In this document: positions 45,767-57,815 of the stretch, piece after piece | Layout: every line of letters starts with the position of its first letter | Position numbering within the stretch: the stretch's first letter is position 1 | NCBI GenBank assembly: GCA_948567375.1 | Contig: OX419759.1 | Location: forward strand, 24,219,493-24,283,492 | Length of the DNA stretch: 64,000 bases | DNA from: Lunularia cruciata | Lineage: Eukaryota; Streptophyta; Marchantiopsida; Lunulariales; Lunulariaceae | Direction of reading: 5' to 3' | Made by a program: the position numbers and the translations under genes | Notes under the pieces: model-generated | The model's input: the letters and a program-made list of their open reading frames with translations, nothing else | What the model was told of the DNA's origin: nothing | Databases searched by the model: none

Positions 45767-47679
45767 CTATAGCTCATCTTGAGAAGGTGTAATTGCTTTT
45801 CCATCAAGTCTCTTTTTCTCAATTACATATGATACTCATATATTGGAAGATGTAAGATGTCTTCACTCCCTTTGACATCACACTTTTGAAGTTTGAGTGT
45901 TTTGGATTCTCCTTTAGAAGAAGATGACTTTTGTAGCTTATTATCTTAAGCACTTTGATACAAGGCATAACTCATGCTCACTTACTCCCCTTGTTCTAGA
46001 ATACAAACGGGGCTTATTCTATTATGACAAGATGTTATGCCCCTAGAGCCTCTATCTAGCACTTACTTACCTACTTATAGATATATTTCATCTTCATAGA
46101 TTTGATAATACCATATGTGAAATTTTCTCCACTTGTTAGGGCCATATATATATGCCTCTAACAAGTGGTCATAAGAGATTATTGCACTTATAGCAATTTC
46201 AAGAGCATGGGCTTTAGTGACACTTCCAGGAGAAGATAGGTTCTTATACCATGGTCACCCTTTTCTTGTTGCACTTCTTTTGACAATAGATCAAGCATGT
46301 ATGATTTCCAATCATATCCTTGTTTGGCTCACAACCTATTACTAAGCCATGTACATATAACACTTCTTACTTTTATTGACTTTGTATGATTAGATTCTAT
46401 GAAGATTCAGGAAAATCTTAATGAGAGTATGCATACTTATATCTTAACCAACATCCTTCTTGATACACCTTTACTTGATAGTTAATACACCTTTAACTTA
46501 TGAAGAGAAATGGCTCTAAAGCTTGGCTGCATGTCTTCCATTGATTGAAGATTCTTGTTTCTCATTCAAAAATTTTACTAAGGCACTCTACTTGAATTTG
46601 GATTTTCCACATCCAACACTTCTAACATTTCCAAATCAATGTGCTTGTGGATCTCCATATTACATACATAACATACATATTTTATGATGTGCACTAGGTA
46701 AAACACATAGTAGAGTCCAGAATGCCATGCAAGGTATACTCGTATAATCATACAATCTACACAATCCTAATATAGATTGAGTGGTAGTTGGATTTTCTTG
46801 AATCACCACCTCCTTGGCATGTTAGAGCAAATACAATAACTTTCACACATGGATTATGTACTATGATTGACGTGGAGTTTCAAACTTCCTATGAGCAAAG
46901 TCATTGGCATGAGTAGGCATTCAAGTGGGAATAACAACAATCATCATCATTAAAGGACAAAAAATCATTATACACTATGGTTATATTTTGATACCTTTGT
47001 ATATTTAGTTCCAATTGTAAGTCTTTAAGTTAATCCTCCCTAATTTGATATCCTCTATAACTCAATACAATTTCAATCCACCACAAGCATTCCTAAGTAT
47101 CAAGTCAATATCCTTTGTATCTTGAGACTTAATAACCAAGAAGGCAAATATCAAGTTATAAAGGAAGAAAAATATGATTTATAAATCAAATAATATGAGA
47201 GAAAACAAATTATTTAGGTAGTTTGTGTAGCTTTTGATTCTCTAACATTTTGTTGCAAGCTTCTTAAGACCTTAGACGTTGTACATAGGGTTGGGAGAAA
47301 ATTTTGCAACTAGGAGTTTAAGAGAGCAACAAGAATCCAAATCTAGCTATGTGATGGAGCAAAAATCATTCATCAATTTGATCAAGCATGCATAGAAATT
47401 ATGCCAAATTTCATGTGGTTTGGCTAACATCATGTATATCCATAGCTGCAAGAGATTTTATTCACTCTTGAATTATAGATCAAAAACTACCAAAGTCTCA
47501 ACTATTTTCTGACTCTACAATATATATATATATACTTGCTTGCTTGCACTTGCATTTGTACTTGGAGTCCCTTGATCTAGTTTTGGAATGTGTGGTGCAG
47601 ATTGATCCCATATGTAACTCTAGATTATTTGGTACCAATTGATACACATCATCTCACTTAGTTCTACAAGTAGGATCCA

Positions 47680-47780
47680 TTCCTATAGGTCCCATAGGAG
47701 CCATTCCCATAAGTCCCATAGTCATTTTGTAGGTCCCATGCCTATAGGTCCCCGTAGCCATGCTCATAGTCCCGTAGTAG
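47680..47780. repeat. Degenerate TAGGTCCCATAG-type repeat
   Basis: Short imperfect repeats built around (T)AGGTCCCATAG and AAGTCCCATAG follow one another with variable spacing. Confidence 0.6.
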
Positions 47781-48092
47781 AATTCTATAGCTCTCACAAG
47801 ACACATTTGTCCCAAAATTTAGGTGAATATAGTTTCTTTCTAAAGCTTGGTTTTCCATGATATTAGTTCATATAGAAAGTCCTTGACAAAATGCTTCCAA
47901 CAAGATAAGGCACGCCTCGTTTGCATTCGTATTCTTAGATATATGGGTCCTAATGTAAAATATATTTTTATCACTCCCATCGATAGAATCTTGTGATGTG
48001 AAGATCTATCTTCTACTTACACTTCTACACTCTCATAAAGATAAATCCCATATTAACTCTTTAATGTTTTTATAGTGCTTTCTTGTAATTAA

Positions 48093-49520
48093 TCAAACTC
48101 CATACTTAACATATTGACGATGATTGGTTGGATCTAACAAGGTAATTGCCTTATTAAGAATGATAATTTTTTCTCTAGTAGACCAACTAACCTTGTGATT
48201 TTCCTCCTCATCAAACACCACTTCATTTGTGACCTCTACCTCCTCCACTTCCAATGCTTTGTTGGCTAAACTAAGTAGATCTTCATCAAAAAGTTCTTCA
48301 TGCAACACATTGGTCTCTTCAATCGGGTTGAGGAGAGCCTCAATGAACATTGGATGTCTTACAATCAAAGCATTGATTGAAGCAATGAATTGCTTGACAA
48401 TACTACACTTATTTTCACTTTCAATGGCCTCTAGTAACCTACCTTCCTCTTGAGTTTCAAACAACTTTGTATTGTAAAAACATTCTTTGATGGTATTTGC
48501 AAAAATTTCCTACCATGCAACTTTGTCCATTGCATTGCAATTTACAAGTGAACTTTGTAAATGTTAACTTCACCAATCTCATCCTTATTAATGGCATGTT
48601 GAAGCTACAAATAATGGCAATGCCTTTTGAATGCTACAATTATCTTAACATCCATGTGTTGCAATTATCTCAATTGTAATTTTTGATGTTGTATTTGGTA
48701 GAAGCATGCAAACTTCTACATGTGTGAGCCTAGCCCACCAATAGCATGGAAAGGTGCATTATCTAGAAATAGCAAGATGTGGTGGCTAGCTGCTTGCATA
48801 TTGCTATCCAAATATGCAAGCCATTCTCAAAATAAGATATCAATCATCTAGGCTTTTTATTGTGTCGATAGTAAAACCCCAACTATTGACCAGCCTTTCT
48901 CTTGAAGCAATGTGGTTTGTTTGCATGGCCAATGATAAACAGATCTAACTTGGATGACTATTTGCATTTATAGTAAATGAACGTGTAAATTGTGAGATGT
49001 CTTTTCTAGACCCTTCAATTTGGCTTTGGGAAATTGTACAATCTGGTCCCATTTGAAAGAAAAGACCAATCTAGTCCATGTTGTAGACATCCTTCAATGC
49101 ATAAGTTGCAATCTTTGTTGGTAAGATAGGAAGTTGTTTAGCAATTACAACATTGTTAGCATTGCCACTTTCACCATGTGATCTATGCTTCTTCAGATTA
49201 TGACATTGTTGAAACTTTTGTAGGCAACCATTTGAAAAAGTGGGGGCATTTTCCCCCTATCCCAAAGACCATGAAACCATACAAATTTTTTAGCTTTTTC
49301 CTTGATCAATTCAGTTGAGATGTTGATGTGGCATGCCTCACACTAAAGTATCCAAAGTACCAGAGCTTTTCCAAGTTGTGGATTGGCAACATTGTGCTTC
49401 CTTTTGCTATTGGATTGGCCAAGGTCAACGGTCTTGAGCACTTGTCTGTTACCAAGGATGTTGCTAATAATTGCTTATGATGGTGCTTTTGGAAGGTTTA
49501 ACTTTTACAAGGCCCAAGCA
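48093..49520 (-). pseudogene. Fossil pogo/Tigger-type DDE transposase
   Basis: Minus-strand translation in shifting frames gives a CENP-B-like helix-turn-helix region (PQLGKALVLW, then ELIKEKAKKF), FSNGCLQKFQQCHNLKKH, a stretch ending NMD followed by a stop and IGLFFQMGPDCTIS (consensus MDETGLF), FIIGHANKPHCFKRKAG, NKKAWMIDILF, LLFLDNAPFHAIGG (second catalytic Asp) and a region reading KIIVAFKRHCHYL. The last 124 codons (48093-48464) are open and form the acidic C-terminal tail. The order is that of pogo/Tigger elements of the Tc1/mariner superfamily. It is dead, with several stops. Terminal inverted repeats were not located. Confidence 0.8.
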
Positions 49521-49690
49521 CTTAATGATTTTTGGTTGGCTAAGGTTTTACAAAGCATTATGATAGAGTTCTTGCTTTTGTGTAGTGGTCATGGTCACAA
49601 GTGAATGACAAGATGAAGATATGGTGAAAAGATATTAACAAAGTTGTTAGGCAGATTCTTTTCTAATAGATAGACAGACAAAGAAGATTG

Positions 49691-49752
49691 AGACTCTCAA
49701 CCATTGTAGCATTTCCTAACGAGTATCTAAATATTATATTGGTTGAGAGTCT
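49691..49752. repeat. Inverted repeat, 13-bp arms
   Basis: AGACTCTCAACCA and its reverse complement lie about 35 bp apart, just upstream of the transposase fossil. It could be a hairpin or a mobile-element remnant. Confidence 0.6.
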
Positions 49753-49759
49753 AGGCCTT

Positions 49760-51483
49760 CTTTTTTAATTTATATATTGACCAACCTATTAAAAAATTAT
49801 CAATTTATGGCCTATGTTTACCCTTTTGGCATGTGTGTCGGCAATGGTTTGTGGTTGTGTGCACAAGTATTCAGAACACATAGTAATAATAGGTGAAATA
49901 AAAATGGACTATGGTACCAGATTAGTTATAATTATAGTACACCTATCATAGTTAGGTAGGACCTAGCCATCATCACAATGACATAACATTATACCTTATC
50001 TCCCTAACTTGATAACCTTTATAACTCAATATAATATAGGTGCAAGGATCTTATTCACTTAGAGAGGTACACTTGTATATTAATTTTTGTGCATCTTAAC
50101 AACCAATGTTCTGATCTCTTTCAAAAGGTAGCACAAAGTTTTTTTTGGCTATCTTTTTATACCTTTGTATATTTGGATATATATTTGTGTATCTTCATTA
50201 TCAGTTTGCTCTTCTCCTTCAAAAGGTAACACAAAGTTCTTTGTAGAAGGGGGAGCTATGGCTATTTCTTGACCCATGTGCACCTTATATTTTAGATAAA
50301 GAGTATCCATCTTTATATTATTAATACACATGATTATTTCTCTTAGGACCAACTTCTCTTAGGCTTTTCAATAAATTTTGGTCAGAGAAGTCTCAAATGA
50401 AAGATATGAAGTTCTAGATGTGCAAAGAAACTTTAATTTTATGATTATGATATTATAATTCTTATTTACCCTAAACCCTAATTTTTATTTTTCATGTTGC
50501 TGCTCTTAACCAATTAGTCAACCAAAATCCCAAGTCAGTGTATCTACCATAACCCCAAGCTTGACATGACTTGGATGTGTCTCCTTTTTCCTTTCAGTCA
50601 TCTTCCAATGTGAGATGGTATAGTGACATTGTTCAAGATTCTTAACTTGAACCTAATGGCAAAGCCACGGCCATCATCTAGTCACTTTACAATATTCTTG
50701 GATATTGAGTCTTCATATACATGCTACGGCAATGGAAGCCCGACGTTCTCTTCCCGTTCCATCTACCGAATATGTTATTGGAGGACCTATATCACACCAC
50801 TCAACATTAGATGATTTTATTTCCTTTCCGATTGTTTTTGTTATGGGTAGTAGGTTTACATAGAGTTTTAACACATCTTTTCATTGGAGCTTGTAATCGT
50901 TCTCTTTGTACCTGATATTTCTTTTGTTTTTCTTCTTCGAGGTGTAGTACTTCACTGAGTTCCTAGAGAAATGATGTCGGATACGTTTGCTATTTTTATA
51001 GTTCTACTAATTTGCCTCTAGGTCATTTGGACACAATAAAAAGAAAACAAAAAGCTTCCTGCCCCAACCTAAGAGCGGTCCGGCATGTAGGTTTGCAAAA
51101 ACGTTGCTACAAATGCTACAAAGTTCTAATTCCCGCTCATGGAAATCCATGAGTCAACAAAGGAGGAAACCCGCATAAAATCCAAAATACTTCATCTACA
51201 ATCAACTTTCGGTTCCAGATTGGATTTCGTGTGTCTTGAAGCAACTGATAATCAGATTTAGAATACCGCGAAGGAGGATCAATGTGGAAACCAATTTTAT
51301 TATGTACATAAATTTGACACACGAAGGGAACCTCCTATCGGAATTTGTGTTCAGTCCGTAAGCTAAGGATGGTCATTGTTGTAACTCCAAGTGTGCTAGG
51401 AGCAAAATTAACTTCTCCACATCCGATTGCAAACTAAGGTAAACCTTGTGCATGATGTACAAGGCAGAAAAATTGAACGAAGA
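49760..51483. other. Unassigned spacer with one telo-box
   Basis: 1.7 kb without a recognisable gene. A plant telo-box (AAACCCTAA, inside CCCTAAACCCTAA) occurs near 50469-50481. Confidence 0.5.
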
Positions 51484-51955
51484 TGCATCGTCCCCGTTGT
51501 CCCCATAGATACTTCCGGTCTTCATCTTCTATTCTCGTCCCACTCCGTGTTCCGCCCATCATCCAAGGACAACTCTGTATGTCGTCCTCGTTCCTAGAAA
51601 CAATTCTGTTCCCTATCCCCCATCCCCGTCCATCATCTAAGTCCCAACAATATTTCTGTCCATTAGTTCCATCCCCCGTCCTCATTCGTCACCCCTATCC
51701 CCTATCCGTCATTCTGTTGCCTGTTCTGTCCGTTGCCTGTCCCCATTTCCTTTTGTCATCTCTCGTAACTCTCATTTCTAAAGGTAATTCCGTCCGTAAT
51801 CCAAGGTAACTACAACTCCATTCGCCATCCCCCGTCCCATTCATCATTCTCATTCCCAAAGAAAATTCCGTCCGGTATCCATTCCTCAGATCGTATTTGT
51901 CATATCCCGTCCTCGTTCCCAGTCCCGTCCATCATCCCCTATCCCCTAAGTAACT
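51484..51955. repeat. Pyrimidine-rich degenerate minisatellite
   Basis: About 470 bp dominated by variants of CCCGTCC, CATCCCC and CCGTCATC, with almost no long purine run on this strand. No fixed unit length is kept. It lies 0.8 kb upstream of the SET gene and is clearly different in composition from its AT-rich surroundings. Confidence 0.75.
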
Positions 51956-52770
51956 TCCCTGCTATAAAATAAAACTAAATAAAATAACGAACCATTCATT
52001 CTGACTGCGCTGATCACACGTACGTCCTATAACAATTAGAACGGAATGAGAGGTGCATATACTGTGAAAAGGAAACCTCCCCGATTAAGTAATGTATCTC
52101 GTTTCTCAACCGAGTTGTACAAATAGATAGCCGACGTGAGGTCTTGTGAAGTAAGTGACTGCGCCGTCTTCAAGACCATTTCTCGATCATCTATACTTCG
52201 GATTTGGCGGGAGCTTTAATGTTTGTATTCGCTGGAGTGGTAAGCTAGGCACTCCTTTTCGGCTACACGTACTTCCTTTTGTTCTCTACTGTGCTGTATA
52301 GCACCTGTTTATGGCTGGCCCTCTCTCGCTTTCTTGATATAACTGTCAAAGAGACGTTGGGCTTGGTCGGCTACATTCAGCCATGACGAGCTTCTCAAGA
52401 GCTTCTTCCTGTTCTGCGTGGAAAGCATTCTGGCTCTTGCTGCTGATAATGTTCACCAAAAACACTTCAAGTGGCTTTAGTCTCCCTTGACCTTCTCACC
52501 GGTGAAGCTAGCCTACTTCCAGCGTGGTATGCTGACTATCTATGCGCAGCCTAGGCACGCGCTTCACCTTGACGTAGAGCTCAAGATCTTGAGTGTGCAG
52601 ATTGTTTAACGATTGCCGACCTAAGTGCAGAATTCGGCTAGAGGGGCGTTAGAGGCTTTTTCTCGTTTTGCGGAGTTCGTGATTTCGAATAGCACCACTT
52701 CCTGATTTTAGGATTGGCCTGTTTCCATGACTTGAACCAACTGTCGCATGGTGAAGTACACAGGGACACA
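51956..52770 (+). promoter_or_regulatory. Upstream region of the TPR-SET gene
   Basis: A TATAAAATAAAAC box lies at 51963-51975, about 0.8 kb before the start codon, a plausible but unproven core promoter. The stretch TTCCTGATTTTAG at 52699-52711 resembles a 3' splice site, so an upstream non-coding or coding exon is possible. Confidence 0.3.
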
Positions 52771-54501
52771 ATGATGCATCCCAAACAGTATGAGCTTGGC
52801 TTGGCTGATATATGTGAGGCTTTCGAGAGTCAGGTAAAGCTCAATTTGCTGCTAGGGGCGAAGGAACTCGAATCCCTCAGTGATTTTGAACTTCACCAGC
52901 TTCGGCTTGAGGGAGACGAGAAGTTTGCGGGGCGAGACTATGTCGGAGCTGTCAAGACCTATTCCAAATGCATAGCTCAGATTCCTGCCACTCTCGCGAA
53001 GTCTGAAGATTGCCGAAATACTCTGCAGATGGCCTATGCAAACAGATCTGACTCGTGGTTGCAGCTCCAGAAATGGGATAATGCACTGATCGATGCCAAG
53101 AGAGCACTTGAGGCCAACCCCAAGCATGCGAAGAGTTTGTTCTGCATGGGCAAAGCCTTGGTCGGATTGGAGAAGTACGACTTAGCAGTCTCAGCATTCA
53201 AAGCTGCCCTGTCTCATAATCCGCGCGATGAACTAACCAAAGAAGCCCTTGGCAAGGCTCAGACGTCTCTTCGTCAAGCTGAAGAGGGCATTTACGATCT
53301 TTCGGCGTTCTTGCTCGGGGGATGTCTCGGGCCTGCTCCTATCTGCAGTGATTACGTAGGACCAATTGAGATACAATATGTACCGTATGCACAACGAGGG
53401 TTGGTTGCCACCAAGGATATACCGGCAGGGAGGCTTCTACTTGTGAGCAATGCGATGGCCGTGGCATGCAGTCCAACTGAGTTTTGGGTGGAATCCCGTA
53501 TCAGCAAGGCCAACTACGATTTTCTCGTCAAAGAGCTGTCGGGTCAAATCAAGTTATCGAGGCGGAAAATGGCTCAGTTGTACAGTCTCGCTTCCAGTTC
53601 TAAGGAACACATGTCGATCCCTCCAACAGAGATGTTCATGCCGGGTCGTGATTTGGACTGGAATGAGTTTGTCGATGTCATTGACAAAGAACGGATTGGT
53701 GGCATTGTAAGATACAATGCCTTCGATGCCATCAAATGCACTGATCCCATTCCTTTTGGTGACATCGAAACTGAATTCAACACTGGTTCCGGTACTGGCA
53801 TCAACTCTTTCGGGGTTTGGACTCTTCCATCTTTTCTAAATCACTCATGTGCTAGCAATTGCAACACAATGTTTGTAGGAAATGCTATGTTTATCCGCGC
53901 CAGCCGTGACATTGCAGCTGGAGAGCAACTCACAATTATGTACTGTGACCCTTACGAGCCGCTAGAATACCGCCAGGATTCTTTGAAATGGTGGAAGTTT
54001 AACTGTAAGTGCGATCGTTGCGCTCTGGAGGATACCGTGCAGCAACCTCTAGAGAAACTCTTCAACCAGCACAGGAAGATGGTGGATAACGGTCATGTGA
54101 AGGAGCTGACCAACATTGTTGGACAGTTGGAACACGTTATAACGGATGCAGCTGGGAACTTAGACGACAAAATGCAAAACTGGCTTCGTGCTCCTTTCAT
54201 TGAAGCTTACACTGCCTCCATCATCGTCCATATGCATGAGCCTGAGGAGAAGATCCAAGCTATTCATAGAGCTTTAGATATTATCAGGGCCGTTCAGGGT
54301 AGTGATCTTGCGGCATTGCAACTGTCTTCCACTTTGCTTCGGGATGTGAAAAGCAAGTATGGTGAAGCTTCTACAGAGTACGTGAGGACTGAGAATTTAG
54401 TCCTCGAAATTGCGACAGCCACCCTTGGTGATTACGACAAGCAGTTCTTCTTGGGTCTAATAGATGTCAGGCTGAATGCTTCAAACCAGGCATTTGGTTA
54501 G
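52771..54501 (+). CDS. TPR and SET domain protein, putative lysine methyltransferase
   Basis: A single uninterrupted frame of 576 codons from the tandem ATGATG at 52771, with an in-frame stop at 52690-52692 upstream. Residues about 45-165 form three tetratricopeptide repeats (LRLEGDEKFAGRDYVGAVKT, YANRSDSWLQLQKWDNALID, FCMGKALVGLEKYDLAVSAF). A split SET domain follows at about 200-400: AQRGLVATKDIPAGRLLL, then NHSC at 357-360, GEQLTIMY at 384-391, and a post-SET CKCDRC at 412-417. These are the cofactor and substrate-binding signatures of SET lysine methyltransferases. The layout is SMYD-like, but the MYND zinc finger is absent. The C-terminal 160 residues are helical. No signal peptide or membrane segment is seen, so nuclear or cytosolic action is expected. 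The gene is richer in GC than its surroundings and is the only intact cellular gene here. The substrate is unknown. A short 5' exon cannot be excluded. Confidence 0.92.
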   Translation: MMHPKQYELGLADICEAFESQVKLNLLLGAKELESLSDFELHQLRLEGDEKFAGRDYVGAVKTYSKCIAQIPATLAKSEDCRNTLQMAYANRSDSWLQLQKWDNALIDAKRALEANPKHAKSLFCMGKALVGLEKYDLAVSAFKAALSHNPRDELTKEALGKAQTSLRQAEEGIYDLSAFLLGGCLGPAPICSDYVGPIEIQYVPYAQRGLVATKDIPAGRLLLVSNAMAVACSPTEFWVESRISKANYDFLVKELSGQIKLSRRKMAQLYSLASSSKEHMSIPPTEMFMPGRDLDWNEFVDVIDKERIGGIVRYNAFDAIKCTDPIPFGDIETEFNTGSGTGINSFGVWTLPSFLNHSCASNCNTMFVGNAMFIRASRDIAAGEQLTIMYCDPYEPLEYRQDSLKWWKFNCKCDRCALEDTVQQPLEKLFNQHRKMVDNGHVKELTNIVGQLEHVITDAAGNLDDKMQNWLRAPFIEAYTASIIVHMHEPEEKIQAIHRALDIIRAVQGSDLAALQLSSTLLRDVKSKYGEASTEYVRTENLVLEIATATLGDYDKQFFLGLIDVRLNASNQAFG

Positions 54502-57500
54502 TCCTTACTTATTCCTCTTTTCGGGTCACACACAACAATCTCTCTCTTATTGGCATGGTGACTGTTCCTGTTCTTTCAATATAACACACTCCGCAATCAC
54601 ATGACGTGTCCTTGCGGATCTACCTCACTTGAAGAACTTGGACCTGCCAATGCCAGTTGTAGTATAGAAGTGGTATTTCAAGTAAAGATGTCATCTCCGA
54701 TGAAGCCAAATTGCTTCATCTCGATAGAATCTTCCGTTTCAGAGTTTTCATTAACTCCTCTTTTTCTTAGCCTAAAGTAAGTGATCTTCCAGATCACAGA
54801 TCAGTTTTGCAGCGTCGTAGGGCTCATCAGCGAAGTGTAGGATACTGAGTAGTAAATATTTCGGATGTAGGAAAGTTAGATACAGGAGTAACGCCTTAAA
54901 GCGTGTTCTTTTCAGTTCCAGTTTCAAGCGCACTAGTGCACCGAGCGTGTAACATTTTGCAATGCGACTGGCCCTTCTTTCATCATTCCTTTCTGACCTT
55001 GGAGTCGAGTTTGAGTAAAGGTTCACTCTTGCTTCGATAACGTATGTGATCTAATGGATTTGGCTGTTGCTGACAGACGGAATTGCTCATTCTCATGGCT
55101 CATTGTCGTTCAAGAGTGTTAAAATACTAAATTTGCTGTCAAGTCATTTGCTGAAACGGAATTTAGAGCATATCCACCGCAGTTCTCGGACCATCTCTGT
55201 AACAGCTAAAGAACAGACAAAAATAAAGTTTTCGTGAGGTGTTCTCCGTATGGATATTTAACAATCGAAAACTGTTGGAAGGAGATGAATGTAATAAAGC
55301 GAACTTTGCATTCTTGAAGATTCATAATTGCTTCTTTTCGTTGAGACTGATAGATTATGATTCGATCCGAGTCCAAATATTCGAGTTTGGATGGATGATC
55401 TTAGGAACATGATGAGTTTATGGACTCTTAACAAATTTTATAATCTCTTTCCAAGACTTCCAATTTCATTGGATGATTTTATGGGCAACCGTTAGTGCAA
55501 AATTGTTTTGGCAAGATACAATTTCCCCTATGTTGTATGTAGAAAGTACTCCAAATTGTTCTCTGAGTGGAAATTCAAACTACCAAAGATTATAATCTCT
55601 GAGAAGCGCCAACAAGTTACTTGAATATTATCCTTGGACTCATATTATATGTTAGGTTAGTAGATAACTAAACTAAACTAATATATATAAAAGATTTACT
55701 CATACTAAGAACCATCTCTATCATCTTCATTTGTAAATAATCCCAACATGGCCAAAAGGAAAATATAAATTACAAGTGAATCTTCGAAAACCTCTTTCCA
55801 GATATGAGGATTTGAGAAAACAAAGAAGGAAGACGGAGAGAAGAAATGGAACAAGAATCGAATAAAGTATGAACTTTCAATATCTTGCTATTTATACTTG
55901 ATATGTGTAGAAGCTTGCTTCATGGTAAAGTTAGTTAACTTCCCAAGCTAAATTAGCTTACCATCCAAGTTACTCATCTTTAAGAAGTTTCTTCACAACC
56001 TTAACTCCAAGGATGATTATCTTATTAACCTACCTTAGTATAGAGAAGATTCCTAAGTACCTTGTAAATCTTTCTTCATTAAACTTCCTAGGTACTTTCT
56101 ATGGTATCTTGTGTAAGTTTATAGTCATTTACATGTTAAAATTATATTATATTATTATCTTAAATTATTATGCTGTTGTGCATTCTCCTCTTGGTTCTTA
56201 GGTTCTTTCATATAGTTCGGTTTTGAAATCTCAGCTAGTATCTAGAGCATTATGAAGATGATGAAGGGGTTTCAATTTTGAACCCTTGGATTCCATCTTT
56301 AGCATTATAAAGATTATAAAAGAGTTCCAATATAGCATCATAAAGTAAGTACCATATTCAAAGAATTTTATACCTTACATGATTTTATCAACTTCATACT
56401 GAAGATCCTCAATGGTTATTATGATTAGGAGAAATTATACTTAGTTGGACAAGATAATGGGTTTAAAATAAGTAGTTATAATTTAGAATCGTGAAAGATA
56501 GGACTTTGAAGACAAGACATGATACTTGGAAGACTATGATTGAAACCCAAAGTTTCAAAGTAAAGCTTTGTTAATTGAGATGTATTTATTGTGTCAATTG
56601 TAGTAACTATGTGGAATTACTTACTCAATTCATCCACAAATACAACAATGAGATACAAGCTTATATGCTGGTAGGATACAAGCTTACAAGCTAATATGAG
56701 GTAGGAATAAGCAATGATTGAAGAAGACATAGACAGTTTTTAGTTTTGAAGCTCTTGTTTATTTGGCAACTTCATACACCTAGTTTCTATTTGGCAACAC
56801 ATATGTGATGAACATATTTTTGAAAAAAAAAATTTAATGAATCTTTTCCCTTTTCCATAAGAATATGGTAGAATAATTGCTTGTTCTAGATAGGAAACCT
56901 CTTAGTTGAGTTTTCTTTGAAGTTGTGTACATACATGCAACATTACAAAGTGAACAAGTACAAATCATAATGCGTTCCAGAGGAATAATCACAAAGATAT
57001 CAAGTCCAAATAGTGGTTGGAGATAAACAACTCAAGTATAAAGGTCCTTTGGACACAAAGATCATATATTAATTTGAATGCATTACCACCTAGATAAAGA
57101 AATGCCACCAACGACTATTGATATCAAAGGACTTGTATGTATGGAGAGTGATTGCTTACCTAGTGATTGAAAAACCATGGTTATAAAATCAAGTGCATTT
57201 GGAGTAATTTCACTTTTTGCAAGCAAATTCTTGTCTTGAACCAAAGAGCAAGCATGTAATCCTAGACCTCTATAGTCTTTTGTAATCTTTCATAGTCCTT
57301 TGTAGTTGTTTGAATTTGTCCTTTGTACTAGATAAGAAATATGGTGTTGATTCAAAAACCCATGAGGAACATCCTTGAGGCAATTTTTGATCCCCCAACA
57401 GTTAACAAATGAACCATCTACTATAGAAGTGAGTTTTTCAAGAGCAAGCATCTCTCTTTCTTGCTTTGGAATTGGGTGCTTAGTGATTTTGAAATCATCC

Positions 57501-57815
57501 ATGAGATGAAAGGAAGGAAAGAGGGAGCTACAAGAAATCTTAGAGGAAACCTCTTTGCATGGATAAAGGAGAATTGGAACAATATCCTTGGGTTAGATGA
57601 AACTCAACCTAGAAGGAATGACTCTTGACACTAAATTCAGCCTTACAAACAAGGAGATGAGTAACCAAATCATATAGTCCTTTGGAGAGAAGGGGTCCAA
57701 TAAAAATGGTTGAGAGGTGTGCAATTACAAATACCTTGCTCAAAGGGTAGTTGTGGAAGCACTGATGAAATTAGTTTGACCAAAGAAGATGACCTACATC
57801 AATAACAACCAAGCT
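54502..57815. other. 3' flank of SET gene and AT-rich spacer
   Basis: 3.3 kb. The first few hundred bases probably hold the 3' UTR of the SET gene. The rest has only short open frames (for example 57290-57502 on the minus strand) without recognisable homology. Confidence 0.45.

Larger units (their letters stand above)
44895..48092. other. Unassigned spacer with short tandem repeats
   Basis: 3.2 kb of AT-rich DNA. Only the 24-bp tandem repeat at 45719-45766, a TA microsatellite near 47519-47534 and a degenerate GTCCCATAG-type repeat at 47680-47780 stand out. Confidence 0.5.

Noticed and set aside
48093-48464. A stand-alone small acidic protein gene.
   Set aside because: Upstream translation shows it is the C-terminal tail of the broken pogo-type transposase.
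50469-50481. An interstitial telomere.
   Set aside because: Only two CCCTAAA-type units are present, which is a common telo-box motif rather than a telomere remnant.
51483-51809. A Pro/Ser-rich 108-codon open frame.
   Set aside because: It is a by-product of the pyrimidine-rich repeat, which lacks stops on this strand.
52714-52770. Starting the SET protein 19 codons earlier at a TTG.
   Set aside because: Plant nuclear genes rarely start at TTG, and the tandem ATGs at 52771 are the first in frame. An upstream exon joined near 52712 remains possible.
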